Positions 1 through 9,152 are shown, counted from the first letter of the stretch. The stretch is 64,000 nucleotides of DNA from Virgibacillus proomii (GCF_900162615.1 NZ_FUFN01000009.1:746520-810519), one strand, 5' to 3'. The notes: generated by a model not told the origin, from the sequence alone. Numbers and translations: made by a program.

Positions 1-1
1 G

Positions 2-133
2 GCAGGAAGTATTGCTGGCTTTTTAGGTATTTTATTTGCTGTACCATTTTATGCCGTTATTAAAACGATCATTATCCACTTTTACCAAACATATGTCGAT
101 TCAAAAAAAAATAAAGAGGATGCATTACTTTAA
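2..133 (+). CDS. AI-2E family transporter, C-terminal fragment
   Basis: This is the last 43 codons of a gene that enters from the left edge. The reading frame gives a glycine-rich hydrophobic helix (GSIAGFLGILFAVPFYAVIK) and a charged tail ending in KEDALL. The pattern of a final re-entrant hydrophobic hairpin, then 'AVPxYAVIK', then a short basic tail is typical of the end of AI-2E/PerM-type permeases (PF01594), polytopic membrane proteins of about 350 residues. Only the tail is visible, so the subgroup and substrate cannot be judged. A hairpin about 12 nt after the stop probably ends the transcript. Confidence 0.6.
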   Translation, partial: AGSIAGFLGILFAVPFYAVIKTIIIHFYQTYVDSKKNKEDALL

Positions 134-144
134 TTCATATAAAA

Positions 145-173
145 CGGAAGCGAGATGTAAGACTTCGCTTCCG
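145..173 (+). terminator. hairpin after the AI-2E family gene
   Basis: CGGAAGCGA and TCGCTTCCG form a perfect 9-bp stem with an 11-nt loop, starting 12 nt after the stop codon. Only a weak T-rich tail (CTTTATC) follows, and that tail is the end of the adjacent minus-strand repeat. It is a plausible but not textbook intrinsic terminator. Confidence 0.5.
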
Positions 174-361
174 CTTTATCCCATATCTAACTGGCAGTAA
201 GATCTCCACCTAGAGGAGTAAGAGGAATCAAGAAATCTAGGTGGAGAAAACTTGCAATAAATGTCCGATTGGTTCAAGGGTCTTTAGGTCACAGCCCTTG
301 CCGGTACTACCATGAGTGGGGGGTGAAAGAAAACAACCCCTCATAGTAGTTACCCTTTATC
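174..361 (-). repeat. MPR core, divergent copy on the minus strand
   Basis: Read on the minus strand this stretch runs GATAAAGGGTAACTACTATG, a hairpin of about 12 bp, CAAGGG...CCCTTG, GAACCAATCGGACATTT, a CTCCACC/GGTGGAG stem, TTACTGCCAGTTAGATATG and GGGATAAAG. The order of blocks matches the plus-strand MPR cores elsewhere in the window, but most stem bases differ. It is the only clear core on the minus strand. It fills the 330-nt gap between the AI-2E family gene and the SE1561 gene. I see no gene in that gap. Confidence 0.75.
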
Positions 362-464
362 ATTAAACATGTTAGAAGTTAATGCGTCGTTATAAAAGAA
401 AAGGTTCTTCTTGTTTTGTAAAGCAATTCTTCGTTACACTAGAGTAAAAAGGGAGAGACTGGAG

Positions 465-647
465 ATGTCTAAACAAAAATTACTTGCTAAACTGGATGAA
501 TTAAAATCTGATTATGTCCGGATCCAAGGGGATATGGATAAGCTGGAATATGTAGGTGGTCGAGTTTCATCTGCGGAAGAACAGCTTATTCGTTTGGAAG
601 GGGAAATTGCGGAAGTAAATAAACAACTAGTTGAATTAGAAAAATAG
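465..647 (+). CDS. SE1561 family small protein
   Basis: A 60-residue, charged, probably helical protein beginning MSKQKLLAKLDELKSDYVR and ending NKQLVELEK. It resembles the small conserved staphylococcal/bacillar SE1561 family, whose function is unknown. Heptad-like spacing of Leu and Ile suggests a short coiled coil. The frame is open upstream to position 411, but the ATG at 465 is preceded by a GGGAG sequence about nine bases away and gives the family-like N-terminus, so it was chosen. A strong terminator overlaps the stop codon, so this is probably a single-gene transcript. Confidence 0.75.
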   Translation: MSKQKLLAKLDELKSDYVRIQGDMDKLEYVGGRVSSAEEQLIRLEGEIAEVNKQLVELEK

Positions 648-675
648 CTTGGCTCATCCCCAAGCTATTTTTCTA
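643..675 (+). terminator. intrinsic terminator of the SE1561 gene
   Basis: AATAGCTTGG and CCAAGCTATT make a perfect 10-bp stem with a 7-nt loop, followed by a T run. The stem begins inside the stop codon. It may serve in both directions, since the antiporter gene on the minus strand ends at 709. Confidence 0.85.
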
Positions 676-708
676 ATTCTATTCTTCCATTTCAAGTTAT
701 CCTCAAAA

Positions 709-2562
709 TTAATTTTCTTTATTTTGCCCATTTCGCTGATTATCCAATTTTGCTTGAATTTTTGCTTTTTCTTTATTTGGTGGAGTTAAGCTAACAATTC
801 GGTCACCTACTGCCGGTACTGTCCGCATTTCCTCGGAGTAAAACTTGAGTTGTCCAGATGGTTTAATCAAATACAGAAAAACGGTCGAATCATCTTTATC
901 CGCTAAATATTGCTTATAATTATATTGCGAAGTTAACGTCGTCTGTCTAAAAACATAATGGTTATCCAACTTATCCAATAAATCTTCCATCGTAAATTTT
1001 TTATCAAATAAAATACGCCCGCCAACTCTAGATACAACTGTTGCTTCTTTACTCAATTGATCGAATGGGCTTATTTTAAACACATTTGTTCGACCATACT
1101 CCGGCATAAATGTCGTACACACTAATGAATTAAACGCATGATCATCCGTTGCAGCCAGCAGATACTCAAAAGGGATCGTGTCTAAGTTGTATTCGGTCTG
1201 CTCAGACAAAATATTCCCATGGTAAAAATTAATCCCGGCCTCACGTACGGGGCGAAGTCTTTCCCATGAAGAATCGACAATAATGACTGGAAAATTCGCC
1301 TTGGACAACGATTTTGCTAACTCCACTGTAAATCGATTTGCTCCAATGATTAAAGCCCCTGGTTTTCCTTCCATAGATAGATGTAGCTTTTTTGATAACC
1401 AGCCAATCGAAAAACCATGTGCCACAACGGTAAAGAAAACAAGACCAAAGGTAAGAGTAGTTAAAATATGTGCATCCTCATAACCCTGTTCGGTTAAAAC
1501 ACCCGCAAAATAGCCAGACACGGTTAGTGCTACAATTCCTCTTGGAGCAATCCATCCTACTAATGCTTTCTCATTAAAGGATAGGCTTGTTCCAATGGTT
1601 GAAAGAAAAATCGATAATGGTCTAACGGCAAACATCATTAACAAAACATAACCGATAATATTGGGGCTAAAAATTTGCAGCAATGTCTCTAATTGTAAAG
1701 ATGCAGTTAACATGATGAAGATCGTGGAAATAAGCAAAATAGAGATATTTTCTTTAAAATGGCGCATATCTGAAATAGAACTGATTCCCATATTAGCTAG
1801 CGTAATTCCCATTGCGGTAACGGATAACAAGCCCGTTTCATGAACAATCTCATCCGCAACTGTAAAACAAAGAATCACGACAATAACGACAGCTGGCGAC
1901 TTTAAAAATTCCGGAATATGCCCGGTTTCAAACATCCAGCCAATCCCTTTTCCACATGCCCAGCCAAAGATAGCAGCAAATATGGAAGCAGCAAAAAATA
2001 GTAACAGTTGGTTTATATCTGGATTTGTTGCCGTTAAAAAGGTGATAATCTCAAAAGCAAAAACGGCTAGTAATGCACCAATCGGATCAACGATAATCCC
2101 TTCCCATTTCAGGATTTTTGCAGGCCTTGCCTTTAACTTGGATTGACGTAACAATGGCATAATAACTGTTGGGCCAGTAACAATAAACAAGCCGCCAATC
2201 ACAAATGCAACGGCCCAGGAAAGCCCGGCAATATAATGGGCAGTAAGAGAGCCGAGAATCCAGGCGATAAATGCACCAACTGTAGAAATGCGAAATACCG
2301 GCTTACCAAGCCCTCGCAGCTCTTTAAAATTTAAATTTAAACTACCCTCAAATAATATAATAGCAACAGCTACAGAAATGATCGGGCTATATAAATTACC
2401 AAAGTCTTCCTCAGGATTCATAATACCTAAAACAGGCCCAGCCAACAGACCTGTGATCGACATTACAACAATTGCCGGCATTCGATAACGCCATGCAACC
2501 CATTGTGAACCAATCCCTAAAAGACCTATTAGCATGATTTCAAATAATAAAGACGGAACCAT
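709..2562 (-). CDS. CPA-type Na+(K+)/H+ antiporter with C-terminal TrkA-N domain
   Basis: A 617-residue inner-membrane antiporter. Residues 1-390 hold about 12 membrane segments of the sodium/hydrogen exchanger fold. They include an FEGSLNL motif and the acidic segment EGIIVDPIGA, where the aspartate is expected to bind the cation. Residues about 400-520 form a cytoplasmic Rossmann-like TrkA-N/RCK region starting ALIIGANRFTVELAKSL. Its glycine motif is weaker than GxGxxG, so nucleotide binding is uncertain. The family exports Na+ or K+ in exchange for protons, which fits a halotolerant host. The ATG is the first in frame, followed at once by a hydrophobic segment. It stands alone and converges on the SE1561 gene. 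Confidence 0.85.
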   Translation of the reverse strand: MVPSLLFEIMLIGLLGIGSQWVAWRYRMPAIVVMSITGLLAGPVLGIMNPEEDFGNLYSPIISVAVAIILFEGSLNLNFKELRGLGKPVFRISTVGAFIAWILGSLTAHYIAGLSWAVAFVIGGLFIVTGPTVIMPLLRQSKLKARPAKILKWEGIIVDPIGALLAVFAFEIITFLTATNPDINQLLLFFAASIFAAIFGWACGKGIGWMFETGHIPEFLKSPAVVIVVILCFTVADEIVHETGLLSVTAMGITLANMGISSISDMRHFKENISILLISTIFIMLTASLQLETLLQIFSPNIIGYVLLMMFAVRPLSIFLSTIGTSLSFNEKALVGWIAPRGIVALTVSGYFAGVLTEQGYEDAHILTTLTFGLVFFTVVAHGFSIGWLSKKLHLSMEGKPGALIIGANRFTVELAKSLSKANFPVIIVDSSWERLRPVREAGINFYHGNILSEQTEYNLDTIPFEYLLAATDDHAFNSLVCTTFMPEYGRTNVFKISPFDQLSKEATVVSRVGGRILFDKKFTMEDLLDKLDNHYVFRQTTLTSQYNYKQYLADKDDSTVFLYLIKPSGQLKFYSEEMRTVPAVGDRIVSLTPPNKEKAKIQAKLDNQRNGQNKEN

Positions 2563-2756
2563 GTCATACCCCCTAGTTTAAATATATTATAAGGCGCCAA
2601 TATTGAATTCATTCCATCCCCAATAATGACTCCCACACTTCTTGGATCGCGAGTAGTTTCTGCTAAGGCAACCTTAAAAATATAAATCTAAGTTGTGCTA
2701 GCGAAACGAGCTAGAAAACCCAGACTATGCATTCCTTTTTAAAACACCTTTCCAAA

Positions 2757-2998
2757 GTTTAGAAAAACTTGGCTTGTCGCCAAGTCTTTATGGCGAAAGC
2801 TATCGTTTTTCTTATACGATAAAGTGAAACTTCATTCAGTAGGAGTTTGCTTCCCTCTCCTACTGAATGTTAGTTGAACCAATCGGGCATTTAGGTGCCG
2901 TTTTCTCCAATTTAAACTTCTCGGAAGTTGTGGCTTTACGGCACCTTACATGCGGGATAAAGCTAAAGTTTTATACTTTACTTATAGCGCAAGAAAGC
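2757..2998 (+). repeat. MPR: left module, one short core, right module
   Basis: The left module starts TTTAGAAAAACTTGGC at 2757, with a CTTGGC/GCCAAG hairpin and TATCGT/ACGATA. The core runs from GATAAAG near 2818 to GATAAAG near 2963, and the right module ends near 2998. The core P1 stem is CATTCAGTAGGAG with CTCCTACTGAATG. The inner stem is of the TTAAACTTC/GAAGTT type, inside GGTGCCG/CGGCACC (one mismatch here). The copy lacks the optional ACCTAAAGG cassette. Bases 2563-2756 and 2999-3165 of this 786-nt gap show no gene. Confidence 0.9.
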
Positions 2999-3165
2999 TT
3001 GGCTATCTTCAGCCCTGACGTTTAGCAACCTGTTCGTTGCACTTATACATTTTTAACGCATAAGATAAAAACATTTTAAAGGGGAATAGCAAGAATGTAA
3101 ACTGTTTTATAGAAACATGATTGTAAAATAATAATTGCAAACTTTTTTTCTTTTCCATGTATTTA

Positions 3166-3195
3166 TTGACAATTAAAACAAACTACTGTTATTAT
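3166..3195 (+). promoter_or_regulatory. sigma-A-type promoter of brnQ
   Basis: TTGACA at 3166 and TATTAT at 3190 are separated by 18 bp. This places the start of transcription roughly 140 nt before the brnQ start codon, so a sizeable leader is implied. Confidence 0.65.
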
Positions 3196-3196
3196 A

Positions 3197-3340
3197 GTTG
3201 CTGCTTTCATTATTTTTCAGAAAATAACGTCCAAATGCTTTAGCAGTAACCTTAAGGATTCAAGCACTTTTATTTTTATTGTCAGTTAATTTGGAAAAAT
3301 CAGCTTATTATTTATTTTATTTTTATATTTTAGAAAGAGG
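3197..3340 (+). promoter_or_regulatory. brnQ 5' leader with a long-range stem
   Basis: GTTGCTGCT (3197-3205) can pair with AGCAGTAAC (3242-3250) over nine positions, one being G-T. The rest of the leader is very AT-rich. No T-box AGGGTGG motif, no known riboswitch core and no clear terminator are visible. It may only be an untranslated leader. Confidence 0.3.
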
Positions 3341-3348
3341 GAAAGAAA

Positions 3349-4656
3349 TTGAAAAAAGATACGTTTATCGTCGGCTTTATGTTATTTGCCTTATTTTTTG
3401 GTGCCGGTAATTTAATCTACCCACCTGTATTAGGGGTGTCTTCAGGTTCTTCATTTTTTTCAGCCATTGTAGGATTTATCATGACTGGAATCGGGCTCCC
3501 TGTCCTTGCTGTTACTGCTATCTCCTATGTAAAAGAAGATGCTAGGGAATTAGGTAACCCCGTACACCCGTTATTTGGACTATTTTTTACTTGTCTTGTT
3601 TATTTAGCGATCGGACCCTTTTTTGGAATTCCTAGAGCTGCTACAGTAGGTTATGAAATGAGTATCGAACCTTTTCTAACAACAGCCTCCTCAGAAAGTT
3701 TATGGTTGTTTACAAGTATATTTTTTCTAGCTGTTTTTTTAGTGAGCCTAAATCCTTCCAAAATGGTTGACCGAATTGGCCAAATTTTAACGCCGATCTT
3801 ATTGCTTTCGATAGCCATCCTTGTCATTGGCGGCCTTCTTTTATTTGATAAACCACTTCAGCCAGCTACAGGAGATTATAAGGAAAGCCCGTTTTTCACT
3901 GGTTTTATTGAAGGTTATTTAACAATGGATGCCATAGCAGCTTTGGCATTCGGGATTATTGTTGTACAAACATTTAAAGAACGTGGACTTTCATCTCGAC
4001 AAGCGCTAATTAAAGCTACGTTAAAGGTAGGATTTATCGCCGGAATAGGCTTAATTATTGTTTATACTACTCTCGGTTGGATTAGTGCGAAATTGCCAAA
4101 AGGGGAACTGTTTGCAAATGGTGGCGAGATATTGTCTCATGCTGCTACAAGCATTTTTGGCACGTCAGGCACATTATTACTTGGGATTATCGTTACATTA
4201 GCCTGTTTTACAACATCTGTAGGACTCGTCGTTGCAACTGCTCAATTTTTCGTAAAAATCAGTCCACTATCATACAAATGGCTTGCGGTTATTATTACAC
4301 TAGCAAGTTATTTAATTGCTAATCAAGGACTTAATACGATTATTCGCTTTTCTGTTCCAGCATTAGTATTTTTATATCCAATCGCTATTGTGCTGATTCT
4401 GTTAACATTTATGCAACCTTTATTTGGTAGTAGGAAAGCTGTTTACCGAGGAGCTATTCTATTTACTTCCATTGTGAGCTTGTATGATGGCTTACAAGAG
4501 TTAGAAGTAACCATTCCACTAGTTACTGATTATTTTGCCGTGCTTCCATTTAGCAATATTGGATTAGGCTGGCTGGTACCTGCTCTAATCGGGGGTATTC
4601 TTGGCTGGATTCTATCTCTATTTCGACAACATCGACCTCTTCATGAACAGGGGTAA
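3349..4656 (+). CDS. brnQ: branched-chain amino acid transport system II carrier protein
   Basis: A 435-residue permease of the LIVCS family, which takes up leucine, isoleucine and valine with Na+ or H+. About 12 membrane helices are visible. The N-terminus KKDTFIVGFMLFALFFGAGN followed by LIYPPVLG is the family's hallmark first helix, and the length matches the usual 435-450 residues. The start codon is TTG, with AAAGAGGGAAAG placed correctly upstream; no ATG fits the conserved N-terminus. A promoter with a leader precedes it. recQ follows in the same direction 119 nt later with its own strong ribosome site. Confidence 0.93.
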   Translation: MKKDTFIVGFMLFALFFGAGNLIYPPVLGVSSGSSFFSAIVGFIMTGIGLPVLAVTAISYVKEDARELGNPVHPLFGLFFTCLVYLAIGPFFGIPRAATVGYEMSIEPFLTTASSESLWLFTSIFFLAVFLVSLNPSKMVDRIGQILTPILLLSIAILVIGGLLLFDKPLQPATGDYKESPFFTGFIEGYLTMDAIAALAFGIIVVQTFKERGLSSRQALIKATLKVGFIAGIGLIIVYTTLGWISAKLPKGELFANGGEILSHAATSIFGTSGTLLLGIIVTLACFTTSVGLVVATAQFFVKISPLSYKWLAVIITLASYLIANQGLNTIIRFSVPALVFLYPIAIVLILLTFMQPLFGSRKAVYRGAILFTSIVSLYDGLQELEVTIPLVTDYFAVLPFSNIGLGWLVPALIGGILGWILSLFRQHRPLHEQG

Positions 4657-4775
4657 GAGATCCCTATGAAAGCAAATTACTTTTTTACAATCCAAAGATC
4701 AGTTATCCTAACCTTTTCAGCTAAACTAAAGGGGATATTATGTTAAGATAAAGGATGTAAAGGAGGACGCTCCAA

Positions 4776-6914
4776 ATGGGTGTACGAGAAGAAAAGTTAT
4801 TACAGACCTATTTTGGTTATGAGCATTTTCGACCAGGCCAACAAGATACCATTAACCATATTATTAACAGAAACAACGTTCTTGCTGTCATGCCAACTGG
4901 CGGAGGAAAATCGATTTGCTATCAAATTCCTGGTCTAGCTCTAGAAGGAACAGCTATCATTATTTCACCACTCATTTCATTAATGAAAGATCAAGTTGAT
5001 TCCTTGCTTGCATTAGGGATTGCCGCAACTTATATTAATAGCTCATTGTCCATGGAGCAACAGCAGACTCGCCTTAAAGATATTGCTTTAGGCAGGTATA
5101 AATTTGTATACGTGGCACCAGAGCGTTTTGATTCGAATTCATTCATTCGTGTGCTAAAGCGAATTCGAATATCGTTAATTGCTTTCGATGAAGCACATTG
5201 CATTTCGCAATGGGGACATGATTTCCGTCCTAGTTACCGTTCCATTATTCCTCAGTTGCAACAGTTATCTGGTAACCCAATTATCATAGCTTTAACAGCG
5301 ACGGCAACGGAGGAAGTTATTGTAGATATACAGCAGCAGTTACATATTCAGTACGTTGTTAATACAGGATTTGAAAGAAAAAACTTATCCTTTTATCTTA
5401 TTAAAGGAAGAGATAAACTGTCGTATATCCGCTCCTTTCTGCAAAAAAGAGAAGGAGAATCAGGAATAATTTATACGGCTACCCGAAAACAAGCGGACAC
5501 ACTTTATGAACGATTAATGAAACAAGGATATGAAGTTAGCAAGTATCACGCGGGATTAACAGAATGGGAAAGAAAAACTGCTCAATCTTCGTTTATTCAT
5601 GATGAAAAACAGTTAATGATAGCAACCAATGCCTTTGGGATGGGAATCGATAAATCCAACGTTCGTTTTGTTATTCATTATGCCATGCCAATGAATATAG
5701 AATCGTATTATCAAGAAGCTGGAAGAGCTGGAAGAGACGGCGAGCCAAGCGATTGTATTTTGTTGTTTTCCCCTCAGGATGTACAAATGCAAAAATTTTT
5801 AATTGAGCAGTCTTTCATGGATGAGCTAAAAAAACAGGGAGAATATCGAAAGCTACAAGCAATGATTAATTATTGCCATACACATAGCTGCTTAACATCG
5901 TTTATTTTAAATTATTTTCATGAAACAAATCAGCAGACGAACTGCGGACGCTGCAGTAATTGTGTGGAGCGCCAAGAACAAGTCGATATCACGGAAGAAG
6001 CACAAAAAATCCTATCTTGTGTGAAGCGAATGGATGAACGATTTGGTGTAGGTATGACTGCAAAAGTACTAAAAGGTTCGAAAGATAAAAAAATAAAAGA
6101 ATTTGGACTGAATCGGTTGTCTACGTATGGAATTCTCTCTTCCTACACAGAAAAAGAACTAACCGAGTTCATTCATTTTTTAGTAGCTGAACAAGTATTA
6201 ACGATTGAAGAAGGAAAATATCCAACTTTACGGTTAAACAAGCAATCGGTAGCTGTATTAATGGGAAAGAAAACGGTAACCATGTTTACTGCCTCCGTTC
6301 CAGTAAATGAGGCTGCTGACTACCATGAAGATTTGTTTAACATGCTGCGCAAGCTGCGAAAACAAATTGCCGATGAAAAAAACGTCCCGCCGTATGTGTT
6401 ATTTTCCGATGTAACATTGAAGGATCTAAGCAGATATTTACCAGAAACAAAAGATGAAATGCTCATGATCAAGGGTGTAGGAGAAAAAAAGTTCGAGCAA
6501 TTTGGGGAAGCCTTTTTGAGTGTGCTTCTAGACTGGAAAAGAAACCATCCCGATGTAAAAAAAGTAATTCCCATTCAAAATGCTCCTGTCCAAAAAAGAG
6601 ACTCTCATCGACCGGATAACCGCCCAAGTCACTTAGTTAGTTACCAAATGTTCCAATCTGGCAAGTCGATTAAGGATATTGCTATTATACGTGAATTGTC
6701 GCTACAAACTGTCGAGGCACATTTATTTAAAGCGTTCAAAGATGGATATCCAATTGCATGGGAAATCTTTTTTACACCCGAGGAAGAAGATACTGTCTTA
6801 GAGTCTAGAGACAAACTGAATGCTTCCAAACTGAAACCGTTAAAGGAGTCACTTCCTGAAACATTTGATTATACAAAAATTAAAGCTGTTCTAACAAAAA
6901 ATGGATATATGTAA
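4776..6914 (+). CDS. recQ: ATP-dependent DNA helicase RecQ
   Basis: A 712-residue 3'-to-5' helicase for repair and fork rescue. Walker A MPTGGGKS is at 39-46 and DEAH at 138-141, followed by CISQWGHDFRPSY, the RecQ-specific loop. Motif VI is QEAGRAGRDG. A zinc site (CHTHSCLTS... CGRCSNC) lies near residues 360-400, an HRDC domain covers about 515-590, and a C-terminal winged-helix/HTH_40 segment covers about 620-705. It is longer than the roughly 590-residue B. subtilis RecQ because of the C-terminal extension. AAAGGAGGA sits just before the ATG. No terminator was found between brnQ and recQ. Confidence 0.95.
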   Translation: MGVREEKLLQTYFGYEHFRPGQQDTINHIINRNNVLAVMPTGGGKSICYQIPGLALEGTAIIISPLISLMKDQVDSLLALGIAATYINSSLSMEQQQTRLKDIALGRYKFVYVAPERFDSNSFIRVLKRIRISLIAFDEAHCISQWGHDFRPSYRSIIPQLQQLSGNPIIIALTATATEEVIVDIQQQLHIQYVVNTGFERKNLSFYLIKGRDKLSYIRSFLQKREGESGIIYTATRKQADTLYERLMKQGYEVSKYHAGLTEWERKTAQSSFIHDEKQLMIATNAFGMGIDKSNVRFVIHYAMPMNIESYYQEAGRAGRDGEPSDCILLFSPQDVQMQKFLIEQSFMDELKKQGEYRKLQAMINYCHTHSCLTSFILNYFHETNQQTNCGRCSNCVERQEQVDITEEAQKILSCVKRMDERFGVGMTAKVLKGSKDKKIKEFGLNRLSTYGILSSYTEKELTEFIHFLVAEQVLTIEEGKYPTLRLNKQSVAVLMGKKTVTMFTASVPVNEAADYHEDLFNMLRKLRKQIADEKNVPPYVLFSDVTLKDLSRYLPETKDEMLMIKGVGEKKFEQFGEAFLSVLLDWKRNHPDVKKVIPIQNAPVQKRDSHRPDNRPSHLVSYQMFQSGKSIKDIAIIRELSLQTVEAHLFKAFKDGYPIAWEIFFTPEEEDTVLESRDKLNASKLKPLKESLPETFDYTKIKAVLTKNGYM

Positions 6915-7189
6915 GATAAGCCATTCTCAATGAACAAGAGAACTTTAAGCTAGTCAACAACGCTACTTAAAAAAGTTATTTATAACATAGAAGCAAAGAT
7001 AATTTCTAGAACAAAAGCTAGAAGCGCATTAGACAGCCCCCACCAAGTGCTGAAACTCCAACAAAGAGGCTGCTCGCGCCTCAGGAGAAATGAAGCGACC
7101 CCGAGGGGCTAGGCACTGAAACTGATGTGGATAAATTATCATTCAAAAATTATCCACAATGAACAAAGTTTATAGTCTCCTGAACAATT
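6915..7189. other. gap with degenerate repeat debris
   Basis: No gene is visible. Around 6965-7035 is a string similar to pieces at 29215-29300 and 26800-26860 (AAAAxxTTATxxATAATGTAGAA, then TTTCTAGA). Around 7120-7160 is an imperfect inverted pair containing TTATCCACA and TGTGGATAA. This looks like remnants of an old dispersed repeat. Confidence 0.35.
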
Positions 7190-7191
7190 AA

Positions 7192-7236
7192 AAAACAACC
7201 AATCCATCTCTTTTAACCAAATCGATTGGTTGTTTT
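7192..7236 (-). terminator. terminator of the aminopeptidase gene, possibly bidirectional
   Basis: AAAACAACCAATC and GATTGGTTGTTTT form a perfect 13-bp stem around an 18-nt loop. A/T runs flank both sides, so it could stop recQ transcription as well as the convergent aminopeptidase transcript. Confidence 0.8.
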
Positions 7237-7249
7237 CATCTTTAATTTT

Positions 7250-8482
7250 CTATTTCCACGCCCATGTTCCGTTCCGAAATACTGGTTCAGTCGTACCATC
7301 CTGAAGAACACCATCAATATTTAAATGCTCTGAGCCAATCATAAAATCTACATGTGCCAGGCTATCGTTTACTCCATGTTGATCAAGCTCTTGTTCATTC
7401 ATAGAAGAACCACCCTTCAGATTAGTTGGATATGCCTTTCCAAGGGCGATATGACAAGACGCATTTTCATCAAACAATGTGTTATAAAAGATTAAGCCTG
7501 ATTGTGAAACTGGTGATTCATGCGGTACAAGTGCAACCTCTCCAAGACGCTTCGATCCTTCGTCAATATTTAGGATTTGTTCTAACACAGCTTCTCCCTC
7601 TTCAGCTTGAAAGTCGACTACTTTACCTTCCTTAAAAGTTAAACTGAAACCGTCAATTAAACTGCCGCCATAATTAAGTGGTTTGGTGCTGGCCACTGTT
7701 CCATGAACGGCATACTTATGTGGAAGAGAGAACACTTCTTCTGTAGGCATATTTGGGTTAAATGTTACTCCCCCCTCTGTTTGCGCAGACCCGCCTTTCC
7801 ATATATGCCCTTCTGGAAGTTCCATTTCCAAATTAGTACCTGGTGCCGTAAAAATTAACTTCTTATAGTTCTTCTGATTTAATTTTTCCCGTGCTGTTCT
7901 TAGTCGTTCATTATGAGCATCCCAAGCAGCAATTGGGTCTTCTTGGTCAACTCGAACTATTTTTACGATTGCCTCCCACAAACTTTCAACTGCTTCCTCT
8001 CGGGACTTATTTGGGAAAATCTTTTGCGCCCAGTCTCCAGTTGGGATCGAAATAATTGACCAGGCGATCCGGTCGTTCATCGTATATTTTCTATAGTTTT
8101 TCATGGCTTCTGCTGCAACTTTATTCGCTTTGGCAACTCTTGTAGGATCAATCCCCTCTAGTAAGTCCGGATTCGTAGCTCGAATATTTAATACAGCTGC
8201 TCCATCTTCGGCAAAACTGTCATGAAGTTTAACCTTCCAATCAGGAAAACTTGCGATGACTTCATCCGGGGCATGTTCAAATTTTAGTCTTGTCAGCTCA
8301 TCATCCACCCAATTAATATGTACATCTTTTGCTCCCATTTCATATGCTTTTCGGGCAACGATCCTTGTAAATTCAGCACCTTCAATAGGCGCATTTATCA
8401 TAAGGGCTTGACCTTGTTGTAAATTCACACCTGTTTTTAATGCTAATTCAGCATATTTTTCTTGTGTTCGTTGGCTAACCAT
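7250..8482 (-). CDS. M29 family aminopeptidase (AmpS/PepS type)
   Basis: A 410-residue cytoplasmic metallo-aminopeptidase that removes N-terminal residues from peptides. The first part (residues 1-120) is the family's N-terminal domain. The metal-binding half shows ELPEGHIWKGGSAQTEGGV, HKYAVHGT, an ENASCHIALG segment and HVDFMIGS near the C-terminus, the conserved Glu/His/Asp positions of M29 enzymes. A start six codons upstream (TTG) would place the GGAGGT ribosome site inside the gene; the ATG at 8482 has that site at correct spacing and was chosen. It is a stand-alone gene with its own terminator. Confidence 0.92.
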   Translation of the reverse strand: MVSQRTQEKYAELALKTGVNLQQGQALMINAPIEGAEFTRIVARKAYEMGAKDVHINWVDDELTRLKFEHAPDEVIASFPDWKVKLHDSFAEDGAAVLNIRATNPDLLEGIDPTRVAKANKVAAEAMKNYRKYTMNDRIAWSIISIPTGDWAQKIFPNKSREEAVESLWEAIVKIVRVDQEDPIAAWDAHNERLRTAREKLNQKNYKKLIFTAPGTNLEMELPEGHIWKGGSAQTEGGVTFNPNMPTEEVFSLPHKYAVHGTVASTKPLNYGGSLIDGFSLTFKEGKVVDFQAEEGEAVLEQILNIDEGSKRLGEVALVPHESPVSQSGLIFYNTLFDENASCHIALGKAYPTNLKGGSSMNEQELDQHGVNDSLAHVDFMIGSEHLNIDGVLQDGTTEPVFRNGTWAWK

Positions 8483-8774
8483 TACCTTACCTCCACTCAA
8501 ATTATTTCACACTAATATTATTTCACAAACCAAAAAAAATTACCAAAAAATATTGTGCATTAATCAACAAAGTTCCTTTATCTTCCACCAAAAGCCATAT
8601 TAAAGACTGTTTCCTCCCGTTTCGAATAATAGTATTAGTATATAAGAATTTTATTACAGAGAACACGTCAAATGCGAATAATGGGTGTAGTCAATTAGCA
8701 AAAACTAGAAGCACTCGTTTAGCTACGTACAAATTGGAGCGTATTTTAACGAAATAAAGGAAACTGTGACATGA

Positions 8775-8871
8775 GGAGTTCATGTTGACTTATCTGGGAA
8801 GAAGATCGAAGTTGCTAGTCGTTCGAGCACATATGCTAGACGGAGCTACTTTCAAAAAAAGATATCCTTCA
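8775..8871 (+). repeat. dispersed repeat (C type)
   Basis: The stretch GTTCGAGCACATATGCTAGA, then CGGAGCTACTTTCAAAAA and GATATCC recurs with changes near 61280-61350, and more loosely near 48310-48350. The left end (TTGACTTATC...GGAAGAAG) matches the segment just before the copy near 61250. It lies in a 725-nt gap in which no gene is seen; the far-left part of the gap (8483-8774) shows nothing recognisable. Confidence 0.5.
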
Positions 8872-9030
8872 TATAAAGTGAATCTTCAATCAGCGGTTTT
8901 CTTTATCCCCCACTGATTGTTAGAATGTAAAAACATCAAGCATTTGACTTGCAGTTAGATCTTCCACTTATCTTTCTAGGGTCGTAGCATAGAAGAGCAG
9001 GTTTTCCTTCCAGTTACATGCTGGGAATAA
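8872..9030 (+). repeat. MPR core, divergent subfamily
   Basis: It runs from ATAAAGTGAATCTTCAATC to GTTACATGCTGGGAATAAA. The P1 stem CAATCAGCGG/CCACTGATTG has one mismatch. Instead of GGTGCCG/CGGCACC this copy has ACTTGCAGT, while the distal AAG...TTCCAGTTACATG end is decayed. It shares the GCATTTGACTTGCAG block with the copy at 42785-42944. No outer modules flank it. Confidence 0.65.
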
Positions 9031-9134
9031 AAAAAGATATGTTTCCTAGACATTTTAAGAGAGTAGATGATACTTACCTTATTATCACTGGATTAGCTCT
9101 CTATACTAAACTTTACGTGTTATTTAGAATATGT

Positions 9135-9152
9135 TAACCTAATAATAGGTTA
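9135..9152. promoter_or_regulatory. perfect inverted repeat upstream of the HxlR-type gene
   Basis: TAACCTA-ATAA-TAGGTTA is a perfect 7-bp inverted repeat, 56 bp before the start codon. Autoregulation through a promoter palindrome is common for HxlR/MarR-type repressors, so it is a candidate operator for the gene that follows. This is inference from position only. Confidence 0.4.

Noticed and set aside
3197..3348. T-box or other known riboswitch before brnQ
   Set aside because: No AGGGTGG T-box sequence, no specifier stem and no terminator/antiterminator pair were found.
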